64,000 nt of DNA from the NCBI GenBank assembly GCA_965208065.1, contig OZ242313.1, positions 2,046,001 through 2,110,000 on the forward strand, written 5' to 3'. A program made the position numbers and the translations under genes. The notes under the pieces were generated by a model that saw nothing but the letters and a program-made list of their open reading frames with translations, did no database searches and had not been told where the DNA came from. The stretch is from Bin103 sp002238925. Lineage in GTDB: Bacteria; Spirochaetota; Spirochaetia; SZUA-6; Bin103. Within the stretch, counting starts at the first letter, position 1, and each line of letters opens with the position of its first letter. Below are positions 23,791 through 31,732 of this stretch, one piece after another.

Positions 23791-25122
23791 ATGGTGCGGT
23801 TGCTGGTCCGGTGGCTCGGGCAGGGGCAACTGCTGCTGGTGGAGGCGGTAACCGGGCGGCGGCTGGCGTTTGCGGTGCTGCTGACCTCGCTCGCGGCACA
23901 CGCGGTGTGCGCGGCCTGGGTCGCCTCCGGCGCGGTGGCGGTGGTGTTCCGGCGCGAGCTGCTCGCGGTGCTGTTGCTGTCGGCGGCGCTTGCGCTGGCC
24001 ACGTTCGCCACCGGGCGCGTGGTGCGGGTACGGGCGGCGGCCATTGCGCGCGCGGGCGTGCTGGCGGTCGCGGTGCTGCTGCTGGCGGAGCCGCCGGTGT
24101 TCTTCGTGGCGCTGCTGTTCGCGCCGCTGCTGATCGAGCCGGTGCTGTACGACAACGACCGCGTTGGCATGGCGCTGTCCGGGGCGCTGTTCGCCGGCAT
24201 GCTGGCGGTGCTGTTTGCCCGCGCACCGGGCGGACCTGCCGGCGCGGCCCGCTACCTGGCGACCTGCGCGCTGGCAACCGGGCTGCCGGCGGGCCTGGGG
24301 TGGGTGGCGGCGTTCCACCGCGAGCGGGTGGTGGAGCTGAGCGCGCGCTTGCGCAGCCTCGATTCCACGGTCGGGCGCCTGGCGCGCGCCAACCGCGAGT
24401 TCCAGGCCTACGCCGGCACGGTGCGGTCGGAGAGCGCCGCCGAGGAGCGCAGCAGGATTACCCGCGAGCTGCACGACACGGTCGGCTATGCACTGACCAA
24501 TGTCATCGTCATGATGGACGCGGCAAAGGCGCGTGCCGGCGAGGCGCCGGAGTCGCTTGGCTCGCTGCTCGACGACGTGCGCGATCAGAGCGAGCGGGCG
24601 CTCAACGACACGCGGCGCATCCTGCACCTGATGCGCTCCGTGGAGCAGTTCGAGCGCAAGGGCATCGGCGCCATCTTCCAACTGACGCGCGCGTTCCAGG
24701 ACGCCATGGGGGTGTCGGTGGAGATGCATCTCGGCAACCTGCCGCCGACGCTCGGGCACCGCATCGACTCGGCGCTGTTCCGGCTGGTGCAGGAGGGGCT
24801 GACCAACGCGTTCCGCCACGGCAACGCGTCGCGCGTGCGCATCACTATGTGGCAGGCGCCGGCCGAGATCCGCGTCAACGTGTGGGACAACGGCAGCGGC
24901 CTCGCGGCGGATGGCGCGGCGGTTCAGGACGGCATCGGCATGTCCGGCATGCGCGAACGGTTCGCCGAGCTCGGCGGCACGATCCGGGCCGGCAACGTGG
25001 CCGACGGGTTTCAGCTCAGCGGGGCAATTCCCTACGCCATGGGAGAGATCATGGAATCGGACGGAGCGGACGGAGCGGACGGAGCGGACGGTGGAGCGGA
25101 TCAAGGTTCTGATAGCAGATGA
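23791..25122 (+). CDS. NarL-type membrane sensor histidine kinase
   Basis: A 443-residue kinase. The first 190 residues contain about six hydrophobic helices with no obvious extracellular sensor domain. A coiled-coil linker precedes the HisKA_3 box, with phospho-acceptor His228 in ITRELHDTVGYALTNVIVMM. The HATPase part has the N-box LVQEGLTNAFRHGNA and the G-boxes DNGSGLAADG and GIGMSGMRERFAELGG. The tail DGADGADGADGGAD is encoded by a 9-bp tandem repeat. It overlaps its response regulator by 32 bases. It precedes an importer operon, so it may sense the glycan taken up there. The predicted input is membrane-embedded. Confidence 0.9.
   Translation: MVRLLVRWLGQGQLLLVEAVTGRRLAFAVLLTSLAAHAVCAAWVASGAVAVVFRRELLAVLLLSAALALATFATGRVVRVRAAAIARAGVLAVAVLLLAEPPVFFVALLFAPLLIEPVLYDNDRVGMALSGALFAGMLAVLFARAPGGPAGAARYLATCALATGLPAGLGWVAAFHRERVVELSARLRSLDSTVGRLARANREFQAYAGTVRSESAAEERSRITRELHDTVGYALTNVIVMMDAAKARAGEAPESLGSLLDDVRDQSERALNDTRRILHLMRSVEQFERKGIGAIFQLTRAFQDAMGVSVEMHLGNLPPTLGHRIDSALFRLVQEGLTNAFRHGNASRVRITMWQAPAEIRVNVWDNGSGLAADGAAVQDGIGMSGMRERFAELGGTIRAGNVADGFQLSGAIPYAMGEIMESDGADGADGADGGADQGSDSR
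25058..25090 (+). repeat. 9-bp tandem repeat (CGGACGGAG) at the kinase/regulator junction
   Basis: Three full CGGACGGAG units from 25058 to 25084 and a partial fourth lie in the kinase 3' end. They encode the Asp-Gly-Ala tail. The last GGAG (25081-25084) sits six bases before GTG 25091 and so serves as Shine-Dalgarno for the regulator. The unit resembles the array at 2055-2081. Confidence 0.8.
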
Positions 25123-25783
25123 CCAGCGGCTGTTCGCCCACGGCATAGAGATAATCCTGCGCAGCCACGCCCGCGACGAGATCGCGGTGGCCGGCATCGC
25201 CGAGAACGGCCGCCAGGCGGTGCGCATGGCGGAGCGCCTGCAGCCGGACGTAATCCTGATGGACGTGCGCATGCCGGTAATGGACGGCACCGAGGCGACG
25301 CGCCGGATTCACGCCGCGCATCCGAACATCAAGATACTGGTGCTCACCACCTTCGATGACGACGACTACGTGTTCAGCGCGCTCGACGCCGGCGCCATCG
25401 GTTACGTGCTCAAGAACGTCAAGCCGGAGCAGCTGGTAACCGCGATCCGCGCCGTCCACGCGGGCGACTACTTCGTGTCCCCCGCGGTCGGCTACAAGCT
25501 CGTGCAGCGCGCGCAGGAAGGCGTGCAGAACGAGCGGCGCGACGCGTCGCGGCATCACGGCGAGCTGAACTTCATCCAGTCCAAGTTCGAGAGCCTGACC
25601 CGCCGCGAGGCGGAGATTCTGCACCTGCTGCTGCGCGACTTCGACAATCGGGAGATCGCCGAACAGTTGTTCATTGCCGAGCAAACCGTACGCAATCACG
25701 TCAGCGTGATTTATACCAAGCTCGGCGTGGGCGACCGCACGCACGCCAAGCGCGCCGCCAAGGCGGTCCTCGGAACGCCGTAG
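25091..25783 (+). CDS. NarL/LuxR-type response regulator
   Basis: A 230-residue regulator. The receiver domain (1-125) has Asp10-Asp11, phospho-acceptor Asp58 in VILMDVRMPVMDG and a Lys in GYVLKNVKPEQLV. The C-terminal LuxR-type HTH is SLTRREAEILHLLLRDFDNR, then EIAEQLFIAEQTVRNHVSVI. GTG 25091 is chosen: it gives VERIKVLIADDQ, a normal receiver start, with GGAG six bases upstream. It is co-transcribed with the overlapping kinase and probably controls the importer operon that begins 80 bases later. Confidence 0.9.
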   Translation: MERIKVLIADDQRLFAHGIEIILRSHARDEIAVAGIAENGRQAVRMAERLQPDVILMDVRMPVMDGTEATRRIHAAHPNIKILVLTTFDDDDYVFSALDAGAIGYVLKNVKPEQLVTAIRAVHAGDYFVSPAVGYKLVQRAQEGVQNERRDASRHHGELNFIQSKFESLTRREAEILHLLLRDFDNREIAEQLFIAEQTVRNHVSVIYTKLGVGDRTHAKRAAKAVLGTP

Positions 25784-25863
25784 CTGCCAGGTAGTACTCC
25801 CGTACCGGGTGGCCACGAACGTGACCCCGGTACCATGCCGGCAGGCAGCCGCGGCGGGCCATA

Positions 25864-26895
25864 GTGCACGCTACCGTGGCGGTCATGCTCACGACCAAGA
25901 AGGAAGGCGCCCCGCCCGCCCGTGCCAGGCCGCCGCTGGCGCTGGCCACCGGCGGCCTGCTGCGCCGCATGGTGCAGCACCAGTATTTCTACCTGCTGCT
26001 GCTGCCCGCGGTGCTGTTCTACTTCGTGTTCAACTACATCCCCATCTACGGCATCGTGCTGGCGTTCAAGCACTACCGGTTCAACACCGTGGGCGCGCTC
26101 GGCAGCCTGCCGGTGCTTGGCTACATCGGCCAGTTCATGAACATGGAATGGGTCGGACTGCAGTGGTTCGAGCTACTGTGGGGCCGGCCCGACTTCTGGC
26201 GCGCCTTCACCAACACCCTGGTCATCAGCTTCCTGCGCCTGCTGTTCGGATTTCCGGCGCCGATCATCCTGGCGCTGCTGATCAACGAGGTGCGCCGCAA
26301 CGGCGTAAAGCGCGTCTACCAGACCGTGTACACGTTTCCGCACTTCCTGTCGTGGGTGCTGGTCGCCGGCGTCCTGTTCGGCGTGCTCGGCACCTACGGC
26401 GTCCTGAACCAGATCATTGTCCAACTCGGCGGCGAGCGCATTACCTTCCTCATCGAACCGGGCCTGTTCCGCGGCCTGCTGGTCGGCACCGAGATCTGGA
26501 AAAGCGCCGGCTGGGGGTCGATCATCTACCTGGCCGCCATCGCCGGCATCGATCCGCAACTCTACGAGGCGGCCACCATCGACGGCGCCGGCCGCTGGCG
26601 GTCGCTGCTGCACATTACCTGGCCCGGCATCAAGACCACCGCGGTAATCCTGCTGATTCTGCAGGTCGGCAACATCCTCAACGCCGGCTTCGACCAGGTC
26701 TTCAACCTGTACAACCCGGCGGTGCTGCCGGTCAGCGACATCATCGACACCTACGTGTTCAGGATGTCGTTCCAGGAACCCAAGAACTTCGGATTCACCA
26801 CAGCCGTCGGGCTGTTCAAGTCGGTAATCAACTTCGCCTTGCTGATGGCTGCCAACTGGGGCGCCAGGCTGCTCGGCGAACGGGGCCTGTTTTAG
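25864..26895 (+). CDS. Sugar ABC transporter permease, LplB type
   Basis: A 343-residue permease. A basic N-terminal tail is followed by YFYLLLLPAVLFYFVFNYIP and the LplB stretch IYGIVLAFKHYRF. The EAA loop is LYEAATIDGAGRWRSLLHITWP. It ends NWGARLLGERGLF, like other LplB proteins. GTG 25864 is the outer start; ATG 25885, seven codons in, is equally possible, and neither has a good ribosome binding site. It is the first gene of the operon LplB-LplC-binding protein, on the same strand as the two-component system. No ATPase gene is present. Confidence 0.9.
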   Translation: MHATVAVMLTTKKEGAPPARARPPLALATGGLLRRMVQHQYFYLLLLPAVLFYFVFNYIPIYGIVLAFKHYRFNTVGALGSLPVLGYIGQFMNMEWVGLQWFELLWGRPDFWRAFTNTLVISFLRLLFGFPAPIILALLINEVRRNGVKRVYQTVYTFPHFLSWVLVAGVLFGVLGTYGVLNQIIVQLGGERITFLIEPGLFRGLLVGTEIWKSAGWGSIIYLAAIAGIDPQLYEAATIDGAGRWRSLLHITWPGIKTTAVILLILQVGNILNAGFDQVFNLYNPAVLPVSDIIDTYVFRMSFQEPKNFGFTTAVGLFKSVINFALLMAANWGARLLGERGLF

Positions 26896-26906
26896 GTGCG
26901 CCGGTC

Positions 26907-27830
26907 ATGTCGAACCTGACCCCCAATGGCGGCCACGGCAAGGCCGCGCTTCCCGCGAGCAAGAGCATCGGAGACCGGATCGCCGACGTGGTAATCCACT
27001 GCACGCTGATCGCGCTGGTGTTCCTTACCGCAATACCGTTCTACTACATGGTGGTGGTGTCGTTGGCGCGCTACCAGGACGTGGCCGGCGGCGCCTTCTA
27101 CCTGATCCCGAAGCACATCGACTTCTCCTCCTACGCGCTGATCTTCGAAGACAGCGCCATCCCGCGTGCGTTTCTGGTCAGCACCCTGGTCACCATCGTC
27201 GGCACCGGCGTGAGCATGCTGGTCACCACGTCGGCGGCCTACGCGCTGTCCAAGAAGGGGCTGCCGGGGCGCAATGCCCTGTTCACGTACATCATCATCA
27301 CCATGTATTTCTCGGGCGGCCTGATCCCGCTCTACCTGGTGATGCAGGACCTCGGCTTCGTCGACAACTACCTGGTGATGATCGTGCCGCTGTCGCTCAA
27401 CACGTTCTTCCTGATCCTGATGAAGAACTACTTCATGACCATTCCCGACTCGCTGGAGGAATCGGCCAAGATCGACGGCGCCAACGACATCGTCATCATG
27501 TTCCGCATCGTCATCCCCACCGCCGCGCCGATCATGGCGACCATATCGCTGTTCTACGCGGTTGCGTTCTGGAACGAGTGGTGGTTCCCGATGCTGTTTC
27601 TGCAGGACCCCGACAAGTACCCGCTGCAGCTGTTGCTGCGCAAAATCGTCATCGAACAGCAAATGGCCAACCGGCTGGCGCGCGTATCGGTCATGCTCGA
27701 CCGCCACCATTACCTGCTGTCGGTGCAGATGGCCGCGGTCACCGTGACCACGGTGCCGATCCTCCTGGTGTATCCGTTCGTGCAGAAGTATTTCGCACGC
27801 GGAATCATGCTCGGAGCGATAAAGGCATAA
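26907..27830 (+). CDS. Sugar ABC transporter permease, LplC type
   Basis: A 307-residue permease that pairs with the preceding one, from which it is 11 bases apart. The first helix is VVIHCTLIALVFLTAIPFYY. The EAA loop is LEESAKIDGANDIVIMFRIVIP, and the end YPFVQKYFARGIMLGAIKA is typical of the family. The long EAA-to-C-terminus loop (QQMANRLARVSVMLDRHHYL) is the usual variable insertion of LplC proteins. Confidence 0.92.
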   Translation: MSNLTPNGGHGKAALPASKSIGDRIADVVIHCTLIALVFLTAIPFYYMVVVSLARYQDVAGGAFYLIPKHIDFSSYALIFEDSAIPRAFLVSTLVTIVGTGVSMLVTTSAAYALSKKGLPGRNALFTYIIITMYFSGGLIPLYLVMQDLGFVDNYLVMIVPLSLNTFFLILMKNYFMTIPDSLEESAKIDGANDIVIMFRIVIPTAAPIMATISLFYAVAFWNEWWFPMLFLQDPDKYPLQLLLRKIVIEQQMANRLARVSVMLDRHHYLLSVQMAAVTVTTVPILLVYPFVQKYFARGIMLGAIKA

Positions 27831-27835
27831 CAGAC

Positions 27836-27889
27836 ATGAACCTGAAACGGGCGCGAGCCCGCAAAAAAAAGGTCAGGAGGATACGATGA
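27836..27889 (+). CDS. Candidate 17-residue basic leader ORF before the binding-protein gene
   Basis: ATG 27836 opens a frame, MNLKRARARKKKVRRIR, whose TGA overlaps the next start codon as ATGA. It contains ten Arg/Lys residues and a run of eight A bases. A 5-bp hairpin with GCGA tetraloop lies inside it. There is no strong ribosome binding site of its own, five bases after the permease stop. It could couple translation, or simply be a by-product of the spacer. Confidence 0.35.
   Translation: MNLKRARARKKKVRRIR
27848..27861 (+). other. GNRA-tetraloop hairpin between permease and binding-protein genes
   Basis: CGGGC (27848-27852) pairs with GCCCG (27857-27861) around the loop GCGA. A run of eight A bases (27863-27870) follows and then AGGAGG for the next gene. 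A stable hairpin here could block 3' exonucleases, leaving more binding-protein than permease mRNA. That effect is inferred from similar operons. Confidence 0.45.
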
Positions 27890-29505
27890 GAGGACTCATC
27901 AAGATGCTGGCGATGGTAATCGTTCAGCTGCTGGTCGCCGCGGCGATCGGCGTCGCCGAGGGGTCGCAGGAGCAGGCTTCCGGCGAGCGCGTCGAGGTTT
28001 CCGTCGGAAGCATCAATATCGGTGCCGCGTTCCCGGACGGTGTCGACGATCCGATGCGCGACTGGATCGAGGAGCAGTTCAACATCACGCTGGTACCAAA
28101 GGACTACAACTGGGGCGACGTGGACACCAAGATCAACACCTGGGCGGCTTCGGCGACGCTTCCCGACGTGTTCTTTCTCGCGCACATCGGTTCCGGACGG
28201 TACTTTCAGTGGATCGAGGACGGCGTGGTTCGGGCGCTGCCGGAAGACCTGTCGGCGTGGCCACACCTGGAGCGGACGGTAAACAACACCGGCGTGCGCG
28301 AGTATGACGTGGACGGGCGCACCTATGCGCTGCCGCGGGGCGGGGCCAAGGTGCTGCCGTCCAGCCATCCCGAGCTGGCCACTTCCAACCTGTCGTGGGG
28401 CGGCCGCACCCTGTTCGTGCGCAAGGACTGGATGGAGAAACTCGGCATCGACGACCCGCAGACCGCGGAGGAGTTCATCGAAATGTGCGTGCGGTTCGCC
28501 ACCGAAGACCCGGACGGCAACGGCGAGGACGACACCCTCGGCTTCAGCCTGCGCGCCGTCTGGCCGTTCCACAGCCAGACGTTCGGCTACGGTTTCACCG
28601 ACGTCGCCTGGGTCAAGGTGGGCGACGAGTACCACATGGGCTGGACCACTGAGGCGGCGTTCGAGCTGTTCAGCTTCCTGCGCGAGCTCTACCAGCGCGG
28701 CGGCCTGGATCCCGACTTCATCCTGAACACCGGCGGGTTCGACTCGGTGGACCTGTTCGCGACCGACAAGGCGGGAGTGACCAACTTTCAGTCGGTGCCG
28801 GTGCACTACAACGGCTTCGTGGAGCGCTGGAAGCAGTTCAACCCGGAGCGCGACTTTTTCGATCACGTAAAGGTGCTGCGCCCGTTCCCGGTCGAGGGCT
28901 ACGATTTCCACGCCATCGGGCGCGCCGGGGAGACCGGTTTCTGGTCGGAGAGCTATATCGCCGGCACCGTCGACGATGACAAGATGAACCGCATCCTGGA
29001 CCTCTACAACTGGCTGTACAGTCCGGAAGGCACCATGACGGTAATGTTCGGACACGAGGGCCAGGACTACCGGATGGATGGCGCCGACATCGTACCCCTG
29101 AAGACCGACGCCGACGGCAACCTGCAGGTGGCGAGCGATCTGTATCCGATCATGAGCGCGGCCGGCGGCTTCTCCTACCTGGCCAACTGGCCGGAAGACA
29201 CCGTGCAGTACGTCAACCCGAAGATTCCGGCCGCGGTGCGCGAAGCCTCCATCGCCGAAATCGAGTGGTTTCACTCGGTCGGCGGCAAGGACACGCCGGC
29301 CATTCCGGCCGTGCAGGCAATCGACGTGCCCGAGAAGCAGAACCTGGCCATCGACGTGGGCGCTTCCTGGGCGCGGTTCATCCTGGACGACTCCGGCAAG
29401 TCGAACGAGGAGTTGTACGAGGAGATGATCGCCGACTGGAACGCCAACGGCTACGCGGACGCGGTGCGGGCGATCACCGCCGCGGCAAAGGAAATGGGCC
29501 TGTAG
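27886..29505 (+). CDS. Extracellular sugar-binding protein of the importer (LplA type)
   Basis: A 539-residue substrate-binding protein. The signal peptide is MRGLIKMLAMVIVQLLVAAA, followed by a GSQEQASGE mature end. No lipobox cysteine is visible, so it may be released by signal peptidase I. The body has the family-1 binding-protein pattern DWIEEQFNITLVPKDYNWGD near the start, and DWMEKLGIDDPQTAEEFIEM with EDPDGNGEDDTLGFS mid-protein. It is preceded by AGGAGG. It would deliver oligosaccharide to the two permeases upstream. The neighbouring GH20 and sulfatase suggest an aminosugar ligand. Confidence 0.9.
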   Translation: MRGLIKMLAMVIVQLLVAAAIGVAEGSQEQASGERVEVSVGSINIGAAFPDGVDDPMRDWIEEQFNITLVPKDYNWGDVDTKINTWAASATLPDVFFLAHIGSGRYFQWIEDGVVRALPEDLSAWPHLERTVNNTGVREYDVDGRTYALPRGGAKVLPSSHPELATSNLSWGGRTLFVRKDWMEKLGIDDPQTAEEFIEMCVRFATEDPDGNGEDDTLGFSLRAVWPFHSQTFGYGFTDVAWVKVGDEYHMGWTTEAAFELFSFLRELYQRGGLDPDFILNTGGFDSVDLFATDKAGVTNFQSVPVHYNGFVERWKQFNPERDFFDHVKVLRPFPVEGYDFHAIGRAGETGFWSESYIAGTVDDDKMNRILDLYNWLYSPEGTMTVMFGHEGQDYRMDGADIVPLKTDADGNLQVASDLYPIMSAAGGFSYLANWPEDTVQYVNPKIPAAVREASIAEIEWFHSVGGKDTPAIPAVQAIDVPEKQNLAIDVGASWARFILDDSGKSNEELYEEMIADWNANGYADAVRAITAAAKEMGL

Positions 29506-29601
29506 GCTGCCAGGCGAGGCGGCTCCTCCGCCCGCCGGTTGGGCCGTGCCGCCGCTGCCGCCGGTTCCGTCCGCAGGCGGCGGTGCGGCCATCCATTTGT
29601 C

Positions 29602-31662
29602 GTGAACGCCATCATACCGGTCCCCGCAGCCGTTCGCCCGCTTGCCGGAACCCTCACGCTCGCAGGTCAGACCGCCATCGCGGTGCCGGCGGGCCGGGAC
29701 GACATCCGGGAGGCGGCCGCGCTGTTCGTACGCTCGGTGCAGCCGCTGACCGGGCTCACCTTCCGGGTTGCGCGGGCGGACTCGGCGCCGATCGTCCTGA
29801 CCATGGCAGCCGGGACCGACGTCGAGGCTTATGAGCTGATCGTGTCGCCCGCCGGGGTGGAAATATCAGCCGGCCATCCGACCGGCTTCTTCTACGGCCT
29901 GCAAAGCCTTGCGCAGTTGTTGCCGCTGCACGCCGCGGCGGCCGAGTTGCCCTGCTGCCACATACGCGACCGGCCCCGGTTCGCCTGGCGCGGCGTGCTG
30001 CTGGACAGCGCCCGCCGCTTCTTTCCCACGCATGAGGTGCGCACGCTGCTCGATGCGCTTGCGCGCTACAAGCTGAACCGACTGCACTGGCACCTGGTGG
30101 ACGACCAGGGCTGGCGGTTGGCGCTCGCGAGGTACCCCGAACTGGCAAGCGAGAAGAGCTACCGCCGCGACGACGTGCGGGAGGTGGTGGCGTATGCCGC
30201 CGCGCGCGGCATTACCGTGGTGCCGGAAATCGAGATGCCAGGGCACTCGGCGGCGATTCTGCGGGCGATGCCGGAGTTGCGTTGCGACCCGGAGGACGGC
30301 AGCGCCAACGTGTATTGCGCGGGTAACGAGCGTACGTTTGCCGTAATCGAGCAGATCCTGGCCGAAACGTTCGACCTGTTTCCGTCGGAGATCGTGCACA
30401 TCGGCGGCGACGAAGCCGACAAGCGGGCGTGGGCACACTGTCCGCAGTGCCGGGAGCGGATGCGTCGGGTGGGGCTCGCGAATGTCGACGAGTTGCAAAG
30501 CTACTTCATCGGCCGCGTGGCCGCGATCTTCGCCCGCCACGGCCGCCGGCTGCTTGGCTGGGACGAAATCATGGACGGCGGGCTGGCGGCATCCGCCGCG
30601 GTGATGTACTGGCGCAGCGAGGAGGGCGACGCGGCGTTGGGTGCACGGCTCCGGGGCGCGGCGGAACGGGGGCACCAGGTCGTGATGACGCCGCAAAGCT
30701 GCTGCTACTTCGACTACCACCAGGATGCCAACTGGTTCCATGAGCCGTCCGGCTGGATCGGTACCGTCACGCTGCGCAGCGCCGGTTCGCTGGAACCGAT
30801 TCCCGACGGGCTGGCCGAGGAACATCACGCCAACATTCTCGGTGCGCAGGGCAACCTGTGGTGCGACCGGATCGCGAGCTTCCCCGCGGCCGCCTACCAG
30901 CTGTTCCCACGCGCGCTCGCGCTGGCCGAGGCTGCCTGGTCGCTGCCGGCCAAGCGCAACTACCGGTCGCTGGCGGCGCGCATCGTGACCCACCTGCCGC
31001 GGCTGGCGGCGCTGCAGCTCGACGGGCGCTATCCGGACGGCATCGAATTCCGCCACCAGGAGGGTGTCCTGACGCTGGAGCCCGAGCTGCCGGACGCGCG
31101 CATTCACCTTACCCTGAACGGTCCCGCGCCGACGGACAACGACACGATCTACACGGCGCCGTTCCGGGTAATCGGCCCGACGCTGGTGCGCGCGGCAATC
31201 GTCAAGGACGACGGCACGCTCGGGAGGTCCAAGTCGTACCTGGCGTGCGACCTGATCGACTGCCGGCGCCTGTCCATGGTGCGTGCGACCGCGGCTCAGC
31301 AGCACCACCCGGCCACCGGCGCACTGCAAGCCACCAACCGGGAATTCTGGCTTACCGCTTCCCCGCCGCCCCCGTTTCCCCACGAGTTCGTGTGCGACCT
31401 GGGCGCGGAGGAGGAGATCGCCGGCTTCATCTACGAGCCGCGCGCCGACGGCGTCCTCGACGGCAACATCCTGGAGTACGAACTGCTTGTCTCCGGCGGC
31501 GATGGCCCGGCCACCGCGGCACGCGGCTCCTTCAGCGGCCGCCGCGAAGTGCAGTACGCGATCTTCGAGCATGCGGCCAGCGGACGCATCGTGACGCTGC
31601 GCATCGTGGACGCCGTCGGCGGCGTCTCCGCCATCTCCCGCTTCAAGCCGTTCCGCCGCTGA
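29602..31662 (+). CDS. GH20 beta-N-acetylhexosaminidase
   Basis: A 686-residue hydrolase. An N-terminal GH20b-like domain precedes the (beta/alpha)8 catalytic domain. The barrel opens LDSARRFFPTHEVRTLLDAL, then YKLNRLHWHLVDDQGWRLAL. The catalytic pair is Asp270-Glu271 in VHIGGDEADKRAW. A C-terminal beta-rich domain (LTPs of DLGAEEEIAGFIYEPRADG type) resembles an F5/8 discoidin module. GTG 29602 is taken because it leads directly into NAIIPVPAAVRPLAGTLTL; earlier starts add a junk-like Arg/Ala stretch. No signal peptide is seen, so it should work inside the cell on imported oligosaccharides, removing terminal GlcNAc or GalNAc. Confidence 0.9.
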   Translation: MNAIIPVPAAVRPLAGTLTLAGQTAIAVPAGRDDIREAAALFVRSVQPLTGLTFRVARADSAPIVLTMAAGTDVEAYELIVSPAGVEISAGHPTGFFYGLQSLAQLLPLHAAAAELPCCHIRDRPRFAWRGVLLDSARRFFPTHEVRTLLDALARYKLNRLHWHLVDDQGWRLALARYPELASEKSYRRDDVREVVAYAAARGITVVPEIEMPGHSAAILRAMPELRCDPEDGSANVYCAGNERTFAVIEQILAETFDLFPSEIVHIGGDEADKRAWAHCPQCRERMRRVGLANVDELQSYFIGRVAAIFARHGRRLLGWDEIMDGGLAASAAVMYWRSEEGDAALGARLRGAAERGHQVVMTPQSCCYFDYHQDANWFHEPSGWIGTVTLRSAGSLEPIPDGLAEEHHANILGAQGNLWCDRIASFPAAAYQLFPRALALAEAAWSLPAKRNYRSLAARIVTHLPRLAALQLDGRYPDGIEFRHQEGVLTLEPELPDARIHLTLNGPAPTDNDTIYTAPFRVIGPTLVRAAIVKDDGTLGRSKSYLACDLIDCRRLSMVRATAAQQHHPATGALQATNREFWLTASPPPPFPHEFVCDLGAEEEIAGFIYEPRADGVLDGNILEYELLVSGGDGPATAARGSFSGRREVQYAIFEHAASGRIVTLRIVDAVGGVSAISRFKPFRR

Positions 31663-31673
31663 GCCGGCCGGCA

Positions 31674-31701
31674 GCGCCGCCCGCGGACGTGCGGGCAGCG
31701 C
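31674..31701. terminator. Hairpin between convergent GH20 and binding-protein genes
   Basis: GCGC-C-GCCCGC (31674-31684) pairs with GCGGGC-A-GCGC (31691-31701) around GGACGT, an 11-bp stem with one mismatch. It lies 12 bases after the GH20 stop and 32 before the convergent stop. No T-run follows on either strand, so a factor-independent terminator is doubtful, but the location suits a bidirectional 3'-end structure. Confidence 0.4.
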
Positions 31702-31732
31702 GGCCGGCGCAGCCGGCATTCTGGCAGCGCCG

